From Planctomycetaceae bacterium (GTDB lineage Bacteria > Planctomycetota > Planctomycetia > Planctomycetales > Planctomycetaceae): 38,692 bases of DNA. Where the stretch lies: the NCBI GenBank assembly GCA_028284485.1, contig JANQRQ010000239.1, forward strand, positions 1 to 38,692, given 5' to 3'. Each line of letters begins with the position of its first letter. Position 1 is the first letter of the stretch. Made by a program: the position numbers and the translations under genes. This document shows positions 1-7,926 of the stretch, piece after piece. The notes under the pieces are model-generated. The model saw nothing but the letters and a program-made list of their open reading frames with translations, was not told the DNA's origin and did not search any database.

Positions 1-3000
1 GGCCACCGGCGTGCCATTCGGGGCGATCACCTGCCCGGCGAATCGAAATGAAGTCGCATCTGCGGTCGCAGGCGTTTCCGTCTTGATTTGTTGAGCACCG
101 CTGGACTGACCGGCCGACTCAGCGACTGCGGCAATTCCGGCTGGCTTTTCTTTCGTGAGACTCACCGTCCGGTTCATCGCGCGCTTGGCATTCGGTCCGG
201 TGACGTCGCCTAATTCAATCACGTCACCCGGTTTGGCGTTGGTCAGATCGATTTGGAATTTATTCTTGTTGTTGGAGAAACGGCGCGCGTTATAGGCGTC
301 CATTTTGTAAACAAGACCGGCGTGCAAACCCTTCAGGACAAATCGACCCTTGTCGTCGGTATAGCAATCGTCAATCCGAAACTCGCCAAGCGAACTCTTC
401 TCGCAGTGAATACCGTAGCCTTCGGCTGGCACTCCGGTTTCGGTCTCGATTAACCGGCCGGTCACGCGCACCGCGGGTTCGAGCGACACGACGATTTCTT
501 CGGGGGCATCCCCCGTTAGCAGATACTGCCCGACCAGCAATTCGTCCTCGTTTTTGAAGAAGAGTTGCCTTGGCCCCTTCCCATCGTACCCTTCAACTTG
601 AAACGTTTCGTTCTGTTGCGAGTTCCAGAAAACGTCATTCACTACCTGACCGACGACTTTGAGATCGCTAATCGGATCGCCATTCGGCCCAACGACGCGG
701 CCTGGTATCGTTTGACCTGCATCGAGCACAAAATCGCATTTGAACGACTCGGCATCGACAGGCGGATCGATCTGCTTGAGCAGATGCCAATTCGACAACG
801 GCATTCCGGTCGGGGTCGTCGGAAGCGACATGCTCCCCTTCCGGTAGCCATCGATCAATTCAGCTCCCACGGCGCGGGGGTACCCTTTCCCATCCATCGA
901 ACGCGCCATCGCCACCCCCGGTCCCGGTAATCCGGGCACACGATAGCGGCCGTCGCTGTCGGTCCGGTATCGGAATATCCGCCACGCTTGTTTGAGACCC
1001 AGTTTGTCGAGCGTGTTGGGATTTTGCCGCAAAGCGAGGTAATCGACGTTGGCCTTCAACGGTTTCCCGGTTTGTTTGTCGGTGACCCTGCCCTCGATCC
1101 AAAACGTCTTTTTCACCTGCACGACGATCTGCTTGGCTGGGAATTCCTCTTGGGCCAACGCGACCTCATGCGCGGCCATCAAATATGGCTCCGATTTCGG
1201 CGGGACCGCATTCAAGACATGCCCCGAACCGGGTGGCATTCCGGTAATTCGAAAACGGCCCTGTTCGTCGGTCGTCGCCTGCAGGTGATAAGTATTCAGG
1301 CGAACTTTTTCCTCGCCCGATTGACTTCCTTCCTGGAACAGCCGCTCGACGAAAACAAGAGTGTCGGCAATCGGTTCGCCGGAGTCATAGTCCCTGACGA
1401 CCCCTTCCACGGCCACCGAAGGTCCGACCGATATTGAGAAGTCCCAACCGGCATAGGTTTCTTGGTACCCCTCCGGATAGAAATCCAAATGAGGGACTTG
1501 TGCCGGCTCCATCGAACGACCCAGGACCTGTATCAGTTGCCCCTCGACATTCTCGCCGACGACGGCCAGCGTGACCATTTGATCGCGACCGATCCCGTCG
1601 AGCTCAAACTCGCCGTTCGCATCGGTCGTCACTGCGGGAATCAACCGTTGCAACACCTGGCGTTCCAGCCAACCGTATCCGGTTGATGTCGCGTTTAAGG
1701 CATCGTAGACGTACCGCTTTGATTTTTCTGCGAATGCTTTCTGCAACAGATCGACGTCCGGATGCTGCAGATTTTCGACCTGCACGGTCGCGCCGCGTAC
1801 CGGTCTTCCTTCCAAATCAACAAAGCGCCCACGAATCGGGCGATCGGCCGAACGAAGTTTCAATGTTCGGCTGGCAAACCGACCGATCCCCAAGGCTTTG
1901 TCGACTCGCGTTTGAATTCTCTCTTGTCGTTCCGGATTGATCATTTGGTCGCCAAACACTTCCAGCGGCAACCAATCGAGACCGTGTCGGTCTGCCTGGG
2001 CCACAACTTGCGGCGATAGGGTGCCAAGTTGCGACTTAACCGCGGCGGCGAGGTCGCCATCGAGTGCAAAGTGAAACTTTCCCTGGTCGTCGCTGGTGGT
2101 CATTACAGACAGCGATCCCGGAACGAACTCTTCGTGCGATGTGATGGCCAGCGAAATCTTGGCACCTGCGATCGGCTTGCCATCGGAATTTGTTACGGAA
2201 CCGGAATACAACAACTTCTGCTGGGCCTCAGCGGAATCGCGACTTGAACCGGATTCGCCCCCGCTCGTTGACGCATTCGTTTCAATTAAGGCGACTGCGA
2301 ATTGATCTGAACCTGCTGCATCGGCAGATTGATCGTCACTGGCTGCGTCACCCACTTCGGCATCAGCGACCGCAATCTCATCTGGTTGTCGAGGATCATT
2401 CGCTTGCGTTGCCGGCCGCAACGCAGCCGCCAGCGTGATCAACGGCACCAAAAACACCATGAGCGCCAGCGACGTCATCCATGTGAAACGCTGCGACAAG
2501 GGGCGCGTGAAATCGAGAATCGCATTGATTCGGCTTTCGACATTCGAGGTGCGGGCCATCGAAATACCAGTCGAAACAAGACGACTTCTCCCGGAAACTT
2601 CGGAAGCGAGTTCCAAAAGGTGTCGGGCATACGTCGTTCGATCGCCTGTGGAATCGATTGCCGCATCGTCGCAGGCAATTTCCGCCAATGTTCCCAATTG
2701 AGTCCGCAGCCACCACGCCAACGGATGGAACCAGTACACGCAGCGGTTGAGATTCGCCAACATCAAAACTGCACAATCGGCCCGCTCGATGTGCATCCGT
2801 TCGTGAGCCAACACGGCTTGCAGTTTCGTGGTCGACCAACTCGTCCACTCCGGCGGCAACAAAATTCGGGGACGAAACACGCCAAGCGCGATTGGCACGC
2901 GCAATAGTGGACATTCGCTGATTCTTATTTGACGAGCGTTCGTCGACACCCAACTGGTGTTGATTCCTTGTGCCGATAGTTCCTCTGACGAAATCGGCAA

Positions 3001-3663
3001 CGAACAGTAGACCAGCCTGATCGAGCAACCGACGCCGATCAGCAACCTCAGCGCCAATAGACCCGCACCGGTCAGCCAAATCCCAAACAACGCTGTCGGC
3101 CACCAAGGTTGCGACGAACGGTGCGCGAGGACTTGCGACGTGATTGCAGGCACTATCGCCGGCTCGACGCTTGAAGGCCCGACATCGGCGGATTGCGCAG
3201 CCTCGGTTTCCGCCGTTGAAGATGCCTCGGCGAATTGACGATCGAAGTCCGAAACATACGGACCGACCGGCATTAGATCGGCTTCGCGCCAGGGCTGCTG
3301 ATCCATTGGAATTTCGGTAGCTGCTTGATCAGCGACATCGACGGTGTCGGCTACTGGCTCAATCTCCTGCGGTGCCGGTAACGCTGTCTGTTCAGTCGAG
3401 ACAACCGTGTCGGTGACTTGTTCCCCGACAGAAATCGTCCACGATTCGGGAACAGCAATCGGCAAGCGAAGCGCGGGAACAACCTGCGACAAAATCGGTA
3501 GCAGCAACATACCGACTAACACACCGGCCCAGGCCCGGTGACGGAAATTGCTGTCCCTTAAACGGGGCAGGCGCAAGACCGCTGCAGCTACGATCGCCAG
3601 CAATACCGCTTTTGCCGAAACATCCAAGGCAACGATCAACCATTGTAGTGAGAAGTCGAACAT
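1..3663 (-). CDS. BlaR1-like M56 family membrane metallopeptidase with carboxypeptidase-regulatory-like repeats (C-terminus beyond window)
   Basis: Reading frame from the ATG at 3663 stays open to base 1, giving at least 1221 residues; the end lies outside the window. The N-terminus (MFDFSLQWLIVALDVSAKAV) and following stretches are hydrophobic, with further membrane segments near residues 190-220 and 393-418. The M56 zinc motif HERMH is at residues 287-291 and the downstream EIACDD motif starts at E328, so the peptidase core looks intact. From about residue 480 the protein becomes a long extracytoplasmic region of repeated beta-sandwich-like units with motifs such as 'SVTNSDGKPIAGA', 'GRFVDLEGRP', 'GQTIPGRVVGPNGDPISDL' and 'GRFVLKGLHAG', typical of CarboxypepD_reg-like domains. 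M56 proteins of the BlaR1/MecR1 type sense an external signal and inactivate a BlaI repressor. The blaI gene lies 90 bp upstream in the same direction, so the pair is very probably an operon. The ligand is unknown; the large repeat region suggests a surface or polymer signal rather than a classical beta-lactam sensor domain. Confidence 0.9.
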   Translation of the reverse strand, partial: MFDFSLQWLIVALDVSAKAVLLAIVAAAVLRLPRLRDSNFRHRAWAGVLVGMLLLPILSQVVPALRLPIAVPESWTISVGEQVTDTVVSTEQTALPAPQEIEPVADTVDVADQAATEIPMDQQPWREADLMPVGPYVSDFDRQFAEASSTAETEAAQSADVGPSSVEPAIVPAITSQVLAHRSSQPWWPTALFGIWLTGAGLLALRLLIGVGCSIRLVYCSLPISSEELSAQGINTSWVSTNARQIRISECPLLRVPIALGVFRPRILLPPEWTSWSTTKLQAVLAHERMHIERADCAVLMLANLNRCVYWFHPLAWWLRTQLGTLAEIACDDAAIDSTGDRTTYARHLLELASEVSGRSRLVSTGISMARTSNVESRINAILDFTRPLSQRFTWMTSLALMVFLVPLITLAAALRPATQANDPRQPDEIAVADAEVGDAASDDQSADAAGSDQFAVALIETNASTSGGESGSSRDSAEAQQKLLYSGSVTNSDGKPIAGAKISLAITSHEEFVPGSLSVMTTSDDQGKFHFALDGDLAAAVKSQLGTLSPQVVAQADRHGLDWLPLEVFGDQMINPERQERIQTRVDKALGIGRFASRTLKLRSADRPIRGRFVDLEGRPVRGATVQVENLQHPDVDLLQKAFAEKSKRYVYDALNATSTGYGWLERQVLQRLIPAVTTDANGEFELDGIGRDQMVTLAVVGENVEGQLIQVLGRSMEPAQVPHLDFYPEGYQETYAGWDFSISVGPSVAVEGVVRDYDSGEPIADTLVFVERLFQEGSQSGEEKVRLNTYHLQATTDEQGRFRITGMPPGSGHVLNAVPPKSEPYLMAAHEVALAQEEFPAKQIVVQVKKTFWIEGRVTDKQTGKPLKANVDYLALRQNPNTLDKLGLKQAWRIFRYRTDSDGRYRVPGLPGPGVAMARSMDGKGYPRAVGAELIDGYRKGSMSLPTTPTGMPLSNWHLLKQIDPPVDAESFKCDFVLDAGQTIPGRVVGPNGDPISDLKVVGQVVNDVFWNSQQNETFQVEGYDGKGPRQLFFKNEDELLVGQYLLTGDAPEEIVVSLEPAVRVTGRLIETETGVPAEGYGIHCEKSSLGEFRIDDCYTDDKGRFVLKGLHAGLVYKMDAYNARRFSNNKNKFQIDLTNAKPGDVIELGDVTGPNAKRAMNRTVSLTKEKPAGIAAVAESAGQSSGAQQIKTETPATADATSFRFAGQVIAPNGTPVA

Positions 3664-3753
3664 CACTATTCCCTCACCGCGTGGGATTGAAGATTCATTT
3701 TCAAGTGGTCAGTGTCTTCCGTTGCAATGCGAGCATTGTTTGGCGGGGACTGC

Positions 3754-4176
3754 TTACTTCCGGGGTGGCTTTTTGCGTCGTCGCGCCGATTTCTGTTGCT
3801 GCTCGGCCTTGGCGATGCGTTCCGCCAATTCCCGCAGCTTCGCCGGCGTGATCAACTCATCGTCAACCATGCCGACTAAGAGATTCTCCACCGAACCACG
3901 GCAAAGCTTATCGATAATGCCGCGTACTTGTTTCGAGGCGACATTTTCGGGCTGCACACGCGGTCGATAGATGAACGTTCTTCCGTCGACATCGTGATCG
4001 AGGTAACCTTTTTCTTCGAGGCGTTTTAGCACCGTGCGGACGGTCGACTCTTTAATCTCTTGCTCCTGCTGCAGCTCCAACCGTACGTCTTCCGCAGTTG
4101 CCTGCCGACGTTCCCACACGATTTGCATTACCGCGTATTCGAGCGGGCCGAGTGGCTTCTTGCCTGGTTGTGTCAT
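3754..4176 (-). CDS. blaI: BlaI/MecI/CopY family transcriptional repressor
   Basis: A 140-residue winged-helix repressor. The N-terminal 'KPLGPLEYAVMQIVWERRQATAEDV' type region and 'ESTVRTVLKRLEEKGYLDHD' are the hallmark recognition-helix and wing of the BlaI/MecI/CopY family; length matches the family (about 120-140 residues). The C-terminus is a basic tail (KSARRRKKPPRK). The start is supported by a Shine-Dalgarno GGAGGAG about 8 nt before the ATG. It precedes the M56 peptidase gene by 90 bp, the classic repressor/sensor-protease pair in which the protease relieves repression. A 27-bp palindrome overlapping a TTGACA promoter at 4682-4722 is the obvious operator, implying autoregulation. Confidence 0.93.
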   Translation of the reverse strand: MTQPGKKPLGPLEYAVMQIVWERRQATAEDVRLELQQEQEIKESTVRTVLKRLEEKGYLDHDVDGRTFIYRPRVQPENVASKQVRGIIDKLCRGSVENLLVGMVDDELITPAKLRELAERIAKAEQQQKSARRRKKPPRK

Positions 4177-4290
4177 GGTGATCGCTCCTCCGGCGTTTTA
4201 CGCTGACTCGTGGCTGCGAGTGCTACTTCTGTTGACCGCGTTGTGATTCGACTTTGTTTGATTGATTCTCGATTTGCGCTTGTTCAACTC

Positions 4291-4394
4291 GCTCCCAAGC
4301 TCCGACCCATCGACTTGCTCCCAAGCTCCGACCCATCGACTCGTTCTTAGGCTCCCATACATCGACTCGCTGCCAGGCTCCCATACATCGAGCG
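4291..4394. repeat. Four tandem 26-bp repeats
   Basis: Units begin at 4291, 4317, 4343 and 4369. The first two (gctcccaagctccgacccat...) differ only at the last base; the third and fourth share the 'ggctcccatacatcga' variant. There is no spacer between units, so this is a minisatellite-like array rather than a CRISPR. Confidence 0.9.
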
Positions 4395-4435
4395 GTCCGG
4401 CTGAAGACTTAAATCCCCAAGACCCAACTTCTGTT

Positions 4436-4475
4436 ACCTCTCCCCTGTGGGGGAGAGGTCGGGCCGTCAGGCCCG
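4436..4475. repeat. REP-like double hairpin (CCTCTCCCC...GGGGAGAGG)
   Basis: Two back-to-back palindromes: a 10-bp perfect stem 4436-4445/4450-4459 and a 6-bp stem 4460-4465/4470-4475. The 'cctctccccn..ggggagagg...gggagagggggc' wording is a widespread bacterial intergenic repeat. In the minus direction it lies in the presumed blaI leader. Confidence 0.7.
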
Positions 4476-4611
4476 GGAGAGGGGGCTTTTCAGATAACAA
4501 TTTGGCAATCGCTGGTTCAGGCTCCGTTTGAATCAATCCGAATATGGCATGAGCCTCACGCCTTGGGCGTCCCAGGCAGAGCCGAGGAACAAGGTAAATC
4601 GATATTCACCG

Positions 4612-4633
4612 GATTCCCGCCTACTCGGGAATC
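4612..4633. repeat. Dispersed GATTCCCG/CGGGAATC hairpin repeat
   Basis: Perfect 8-bp stem 4612-4619/4626-4633 with a 6-nt loop (CCTACT). A related copy is at 20980-20999 in this window (ATTCCC-GCCTACGT-GGGAAT) followed by the same 'gacgaat'-like tail, so this is a repeat family rather than a one-off hairpin. Confidence 0.65.
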
Positions 4634-4681
4634 ACGAATATCAAGTACCGTTTCCGTATCATTCGAACTACTGCGACATGC

Positions 4682-4722
4682 AGTAATGCTACACAGTGTA
4701 GCATTACTAGTCGTGCTGTCAA
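4682..4722 (-). promoter_or_regulatory. blaI promoter with overlapping BlaI-type operator palindrome
   Basis: Bases 4682-4708 form a perfect palindrome (13-bp arms around a single central A) whose core reads GCTACACAGTGTAGC, in keeping with the TACA..TGTA core of BlaI/MecI/CopY operators. On the minus strand a perfect -35 TTGACA is at 4722-4717, and after 16 bp a -10-like TACACT lies inside the palindrome at 4700-4695. Repressor binding would therefore cover the -10. This is the only such site seen near the blaI/M56 pair. Confidence 0.75.
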
Positions 4723-4898
4723 CCAAAAAATGAAACTCATGATCGGCCTGCCCCCAGATTCTGCCGGCAAGAGGCGCACGGCATCACTGCGCGAACGACA
4801 TTTGTGGAATCAGAACCACAGCGTATCAAACTCGGATACGAACGCGCGGCGGTGGCTCCGTCTTAATGGCGAGACCATCAATTGTACGCCGCTGTCGA

Positions 4899-6437
4899 TC
4901 ACAAATCGATTTTCGCGCGTAAACCGTAAACGAACGCGTCGTCACCGGTCGTAAGCAGGCCCAGTCCCGGTTTGACGTATTGCACATCCGGGGTAATGGC
5001 TAACCAGGGAAGTAGCTGAAATCGGTAATAGAGTTCGACACCGGTCCCATCGCGCGGTCCGACAACGGCCTGGGCGACCGGGCCGAACTTGTCACTGCTT
5101 CCCACGTAATACCAGCCAATCCCGAAGGAGTCACCGCGGTCATTGCCGGCACGCGTGTCGCCACCGATTCCGAAACTGAGAAAATAACGGACCGGTGTCG
5201 GGTTCGCATCGCTAATCGAGGCGCGCCCAAACAGCCCCCAACCCCGTGGCGGTTTGGTCGGCAGGGCTCCCCGACGCTCGCCGGGAAACGTTTGAAAGTA
5301 TTGGTCGAATCCGTAGTAAATTGTGTAAGCGCCCCGCTTGGCCGGTAGGCCGGGTGGTGCTTGGGGGTACGGGTAGTAGGAGTAGTTGTACATCGGCGAT
5401 GGAGGGGGGGCCGCCGACAAATCCAACAAGTCTTCGTCCTTCCAGAGTCCGCCGATGTGGTGTTGGCCCGGTCGATTGAAGAAATTGGTTTTCATTGTTA
5501 CCTGCCCGCCGACGATAATTCCGTCCACGAACAAGTCGTTTAAATCGAGACCTTTCGTCGTCCGATCCCGAGGATCCCATACGAAGGCTGTGATGCCCCC
5601 CCATTCTTTCGGAAGGACAATTCCCGCAGTGAATGAACTGTAAGGTAGCCCTAGCAGATAAGCCGGGTTGGCGACGAGTGCTTGATTGACGAATTGATCC
5701 GTGCCGTCGCCCCCCGCGAAGATGTCCTGATCAGCGGTGCCGACGACATTTTTCTTCCCGACAAAGACAACCAGTTGTTCAGAAAGAGGCTGGGTAAACA
5801 AAAAATCGGTGAGGAAGAGATTTCCTTGTTCATCCGCTATGGGCGGGAGGGCTGCCGCAAAAACTGAAGGCGCGAACGCGCCGGTGTTCAACGAGACATT
5901 CCCGAAATGGCCCCACCAGTGTTGTGCACCAATCAGGAACTTTCCCTGAGCTGGACCTCCAAACTTTTCGAGGTCAAAAATTAAATCGTATTCACCGCGC
6001 CCTGTGTACTTGAATTGGTCACCTTGTCCGAAGGGAGACGGTGCCGGTACGTTGATTCCGCCGGCAACACCAAAACCGAATTGAGTCACCGCACCACGAA
6101 AAACCATGCCCGATTCCTGCAATCGCGAGCGGGCCCCAAACCAGTCGCCGGTCAGCGCTGGTTTTGTCCAGAAATTGGGTTGCGGGCAACAATAACCTGT
6201 CGCGTCGCAACCGGCACATGGCACGGCAATGCAACCACCGCAGTTGCATCTGGAAGACGAACCCTCTTCCCCATAAGCGATCGGCTGCAGAACCGCATCG
6301 GATGTATTCACGGCTGACTCGACTGTATTAACGACCGACTCGACATCAATCGTCGTGTCTTGCGCCATCGCCGCTCGCGATCCGGCGATGGCGGTCATTG
6401 CAAGGACGATTAAAATCGATCGTGTGCATCGAAACAT
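4899..6437 (-). CDS. OprB-like carbohydrate porin with Cys-rich N-terminal segment
   Basis: About 512 residues from the ATG at 6437, chosen because it begins a clean signal peptide (MFRCTRSILIVLAMTAIAGS, cleavage near AMA/QD); the open frame extends upstream to 6638 but that extension has no signal-like character. Mature protein: an acidic linker, a cysteine cluster (C64, 66, 69, 74, 77, 83, 84), then 'LTGDWFGARSRLQESG', the start of OprB-type carbohydrate-selective porins, followed by alternating aromatic/glycine beta-strands and a C-terminal 'VYGLRAKIDL' ending in a hydrophobic residue as in outer-membrane barrels. Expected role: passive uptake of sugars across the outer membrane. It lies downstream of the lone receiver gene (277 bp gap) and may be under the same local regulation, though no shared operator was seen directly in front of it. 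Confidence 0.85.
   Translation of the reverse strand: MFRCTRSILIVLAMTAIAGSRAAMAQDTTIDVESVVNTVESAVNTSDAVLQPIAYGEEGSSSRCNCGGCIAVPCAGCDATGYCCPQPNFWTKPALTGDWFGARSRLQESGMVFRGAVTQFGFGVAGGINVPAPSPFGQGDQFKYTGRGEYDLIFDLEKFGGPAQGKFLIGAQHWWGHFGNVSLNTGAFAPSVFAAALPPIADEQGNLFLTDFLFTQPLSEQLVVFVGKKNVVGTADQDIFAGGDGTDQFVNQALVANPAYLLGLPYSSFTAGIVLPKEWGGITAFVWDPRDRTTKGLDLNDLFVDGIIVGGQVTMKTNFFNRPGQHHIGGLWKDEDLLDLSAAPPPSPMYNYSYYPYPQAPPGLPAKRGAYTIYYGFDQYFQTFPGERRGALPTKPPRGWGLFGRASISDANPTPVRYFLSFGIGGDTRAGNDRGDSFGIGWYYVGSSDKFGPVAQAVVGPRDGTGVELYYRFQLLPWLAITPDVQYVKPGLGLLTTGDDAFVYGLRAKIDL
6186..6248 (-). other. Seven-cysteine cluster within the porin N-terminus
   Basis: Residues 64-84 of the porin contain seven cysteines in 21 residues with pattern C-x-C-x2-C-x4-C-x2-C-x5-C-C, just before the barrel. 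Either disulfide-linked or metal binding; function unknown. Confidence 0.6.
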
Positions 6438-6714
6438 TTCGTCGTGCGACTCCGCTGTGGCAAATTTGCGCTTATCCCGGGTGATTATCGACAGATGCCA
6501 CCGCGAATCCGTATGCGGTAACCCCCCCATGCAACCGGCACGACCGAGCAGAGCGCATGGCCCGGAACGACTCGCACAATCGACAAAGTCAACAGTTAAC
6601 TCACGGTAACTGAGGGCTCGCTGTCGGGGGAAGAACAACCAACCGCGAGTAAATGGCGATTCGTTTTCTTGAAGAAACGATCAGCAAGAGGCAAATCGGC
6701 TAAAGAAAGTCAAA

Positions 6715-7092
6715 TTACTCATCAGCCATCCGGAGAGCCCGTTGGATGGCATCGAGTAGTTGATCGCTGTCGAGTGGCTTGCTGAGGAACTCCACCGCAC
6801 CCTGACTTAGCGCTTCGCGTCGCGCCTGGTCGTCCGCAAATGCAGTCACGAACACGACAGGAAGATGCGTATCGCCCTCGAGAAGTTGGGTCTGCAACTG
6901 CAAACCGCTTTGTCCAGGCAGATGAACGTCGAGAATCAAACAATCGGTGTCAACGGCCGCAGCGGCAGCCAGGAATGCCTCTGCGGATTCAAACGCATCC
7001 GCCAAGTAGCCGGCCGACTTGCAAAGCCGGCCCAGCGCTCGGCGAACCGAGGGGTCGTCGTCCACGATGCAAATTCGTTTAGGTTCGTCCAT
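6715..7092 (-). CDS. Single-domain response regulator (CheY-like receiver)
   Basis: A 125-residue stand-alone receiver domain. Acidic pocket DDD at residues 11-13, phospho-acceptor D55 in 'LILDVHLPG', T83 and K105 in 'FLSKPLD' are all present, so it should be phosphorylatable. There is no output domain. It resembles the FixJ-type receiver encoded next door and sits downstream of the FixJ regulator/kinase pair (gap 7093-7287), with an exact copy of the 18-bp motif in front of it. Likely a phosphate sink or relay partner of the adjacent kinase, expressed under the same control. Confidence 0.92.
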   Translation of the reverse strand: MDEPKRICIVDDDPSVRRALGRLCKSAGYLADAFESAEAFLAAAAAVDTDCLILDVHLPGQSGLQLQTQLLEGDTHLPVVFVTAFADDQARREALSQGAVEFLSKPLDSDQLLDAIQRALRMADE

Positions 7093-7189
7093 GCACTCGA
7101 TCGGATCTGGCTAGAGCGTTTCCGAGGTTGATGTATCGACTTTCGAGTTGTTTTCGACGCAATTCACTGTGCGCCAGCCGCTAAAGTAA

Positions 7190-7208
7190 AACTAGACGGG
7201 ATCTAGTT
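7190..7208. promoter_or_regulatory. Inverted repeat AACTAGA-N5-TCTAGTT upstream of the receiver gene
   Basis: Perfect 7-bp arms (7190-7196 and 7202-7208) with a CGGGA spacer, about 100 bp upstream of the lone receiver start and 57 bp downstream of the 18-bp motif in the direction of transcription. Could be a regulator site or a hairpin in the 5' leader. Confidence 0.4.
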
Positions 7209-7265
7209 CTACGCGCGGGAACAGCTACAAACACCGAAGAGTACCCGAACCGATTCACCGCTGGT

Positions 7266-7283
7266 ATTAGACTTTGGTGTAAT
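7266..7283 (-). promoter_or_regulatory. 18-bp motif, copy 1 (candidate FixJ-type regulator site)
   Basis: Plus strand reads ATTAGACTTTGGTGTAAT; read in the direction of the minus-strand receiver gene it is ATTACACCAAAGTCTAAT. An exact copy lies at 11670-11687 in front of the sulfatase operon, in the same orientation relative to the gene it precedes. The position is 173 bp upstream of the receiver ATG and 4 bp beyond the FixJ regulator stop. Confidence 0.65.
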
Positions 7284-7287
7284 AGGC

Positions 7288-7926
7288 TCACGAATCTTTC
7301 CCGGGAATGCCCGATCTCTCACAAAGTCGCACGAGTTCTGCAACCGATTCGACAGCTGTTTTCTCCATCATACGGCCGCGGTGGACTTTGACCGTATGCT
7401 CTGTAATTCCGAGTTGATTCGCGATCTGCTTGTTGAGCAGACCTTGGATTACCAGCTCCATAACTTCGTATTCGCGGTCTGAAAGCGAACGGACACGATC
7501 GCAAAATTCGCGCAACTCTTGGTCTGCATCTCGTTGCTGGATGTGTCGGCTGATTGCTTGGCGTACTGTTGCGACGAGCTGTTTTTCGTCAACCGGCTTC
7601 GTCAAGAAATCCACAGCTCCGGAACGCATCGCTTCAACGGTTGTCGGGATGTCGCCATGGCCGGTCAGAAAGACGATTGGCAAATCGATTCGACGATCTA
7701 CCAATTCTTGCTGCATCTCGATCCCAGTCTGGCCGGGCATCTGCACGTCCAGAATTACGCATCCTGGCAAATCCTTTAAATCGTGTTCCAGGAATTCGCG
7801 AGCAGTACCAAATGACGCAACCTGGAATCCGAACGATCGAAACGTTCGCGTCGTGGCTTTTCGGACGGATTCATCGTCATCCACGACATAGACAATAGCT
7901 TCCGTTCCGGTTGCATCAGTGGTCAT
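7288..7926 (-). CDS. FixJ/NarL-type two-component response regulator
   Basis: 212 residues from the ATG at 7926, which overlaps the kinase stop codon as ATGA; the frame extends further upstream inside the kinase gene but this start fits both the coupling and the receiver boundary. Receiver: DDD pocket at 16-18, phospho-acceptor D60 ('CVILDVQMPG'), T88 and K110. C-terminal LuxR-type helix-turn-helix about residues 148-195 ('LSDREYEVMELVIQG', 'NKQIANQLGITEHTVKVHRG'). A typical FixJ/TtrR-family activator. Translational coupling to the histidine kinase makes the cognate pairing near certain. The repeated 18-bp motif in front of the sulfatase operon and the lone receiver is the best candidate for its DNA target. 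Confidence 0.95.
   Translation of the reverse strand: MTTDATGTEAIVYVVDDDESVRKATTRTFRSFGFQVASFGTAREFLEHDLKDLPGCVILDVQMPGQTGIEMQQELVDRRIDLPIVFLTGHGDIPTTVEAMRSGAVDFLTKPVDEKQLVATVRQAISRHIQQRDADQELREFCDRVRSLSDREYEVMELVIQGLLNKQIANQLGITEHTVKVHRGRMMEKTAVESVAELVRLCERSGIPGKDS

Larger units (their letters stand above)
4177..4681 (-). other. Repeat-filled leader between the blaI promoter and blaI start
   Basis: About 500 nt separate the predicted promoter from the blaI ATG. I see no convincing gene here. It contains four 26-bp tandem units (4291-4394), two adjacent GC-rich hairpins (4436-4475), a degenerate 'cccaggcagagcc' repeat around 4569-4586 and an ATTCCCG/CGGGAAT hairpin (4612-4633). An unusually long, structured 5' leader follows if the promoter call is right. 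Confidence 0.5.

Noticed and set aside
2396..3106. 236-codon open frame on the minus strand
   Set aside because: Lies in a different frame inside the M56 gene, whose own frame is open with clear family motifs.
4291..4394. CRISPR array
   Set aside because: Units are contiguous 26-bp tandem copies with no unique spacers and there are no cas genes.
4198..4536. 112-codon minus-strand frame upstream of blaI
   Set aside because: Its sequence is a translation of the tandem and REP-like repeats (ELGSE/PPLPGLTARPL), with no protein-like features.
6700..6720. AAAGTCAAAT as a further copy of the 18-bp motif near the porin
   Set aside because: Only one half matches, the orientation is opposite and it lies at the end of the receiver gene.
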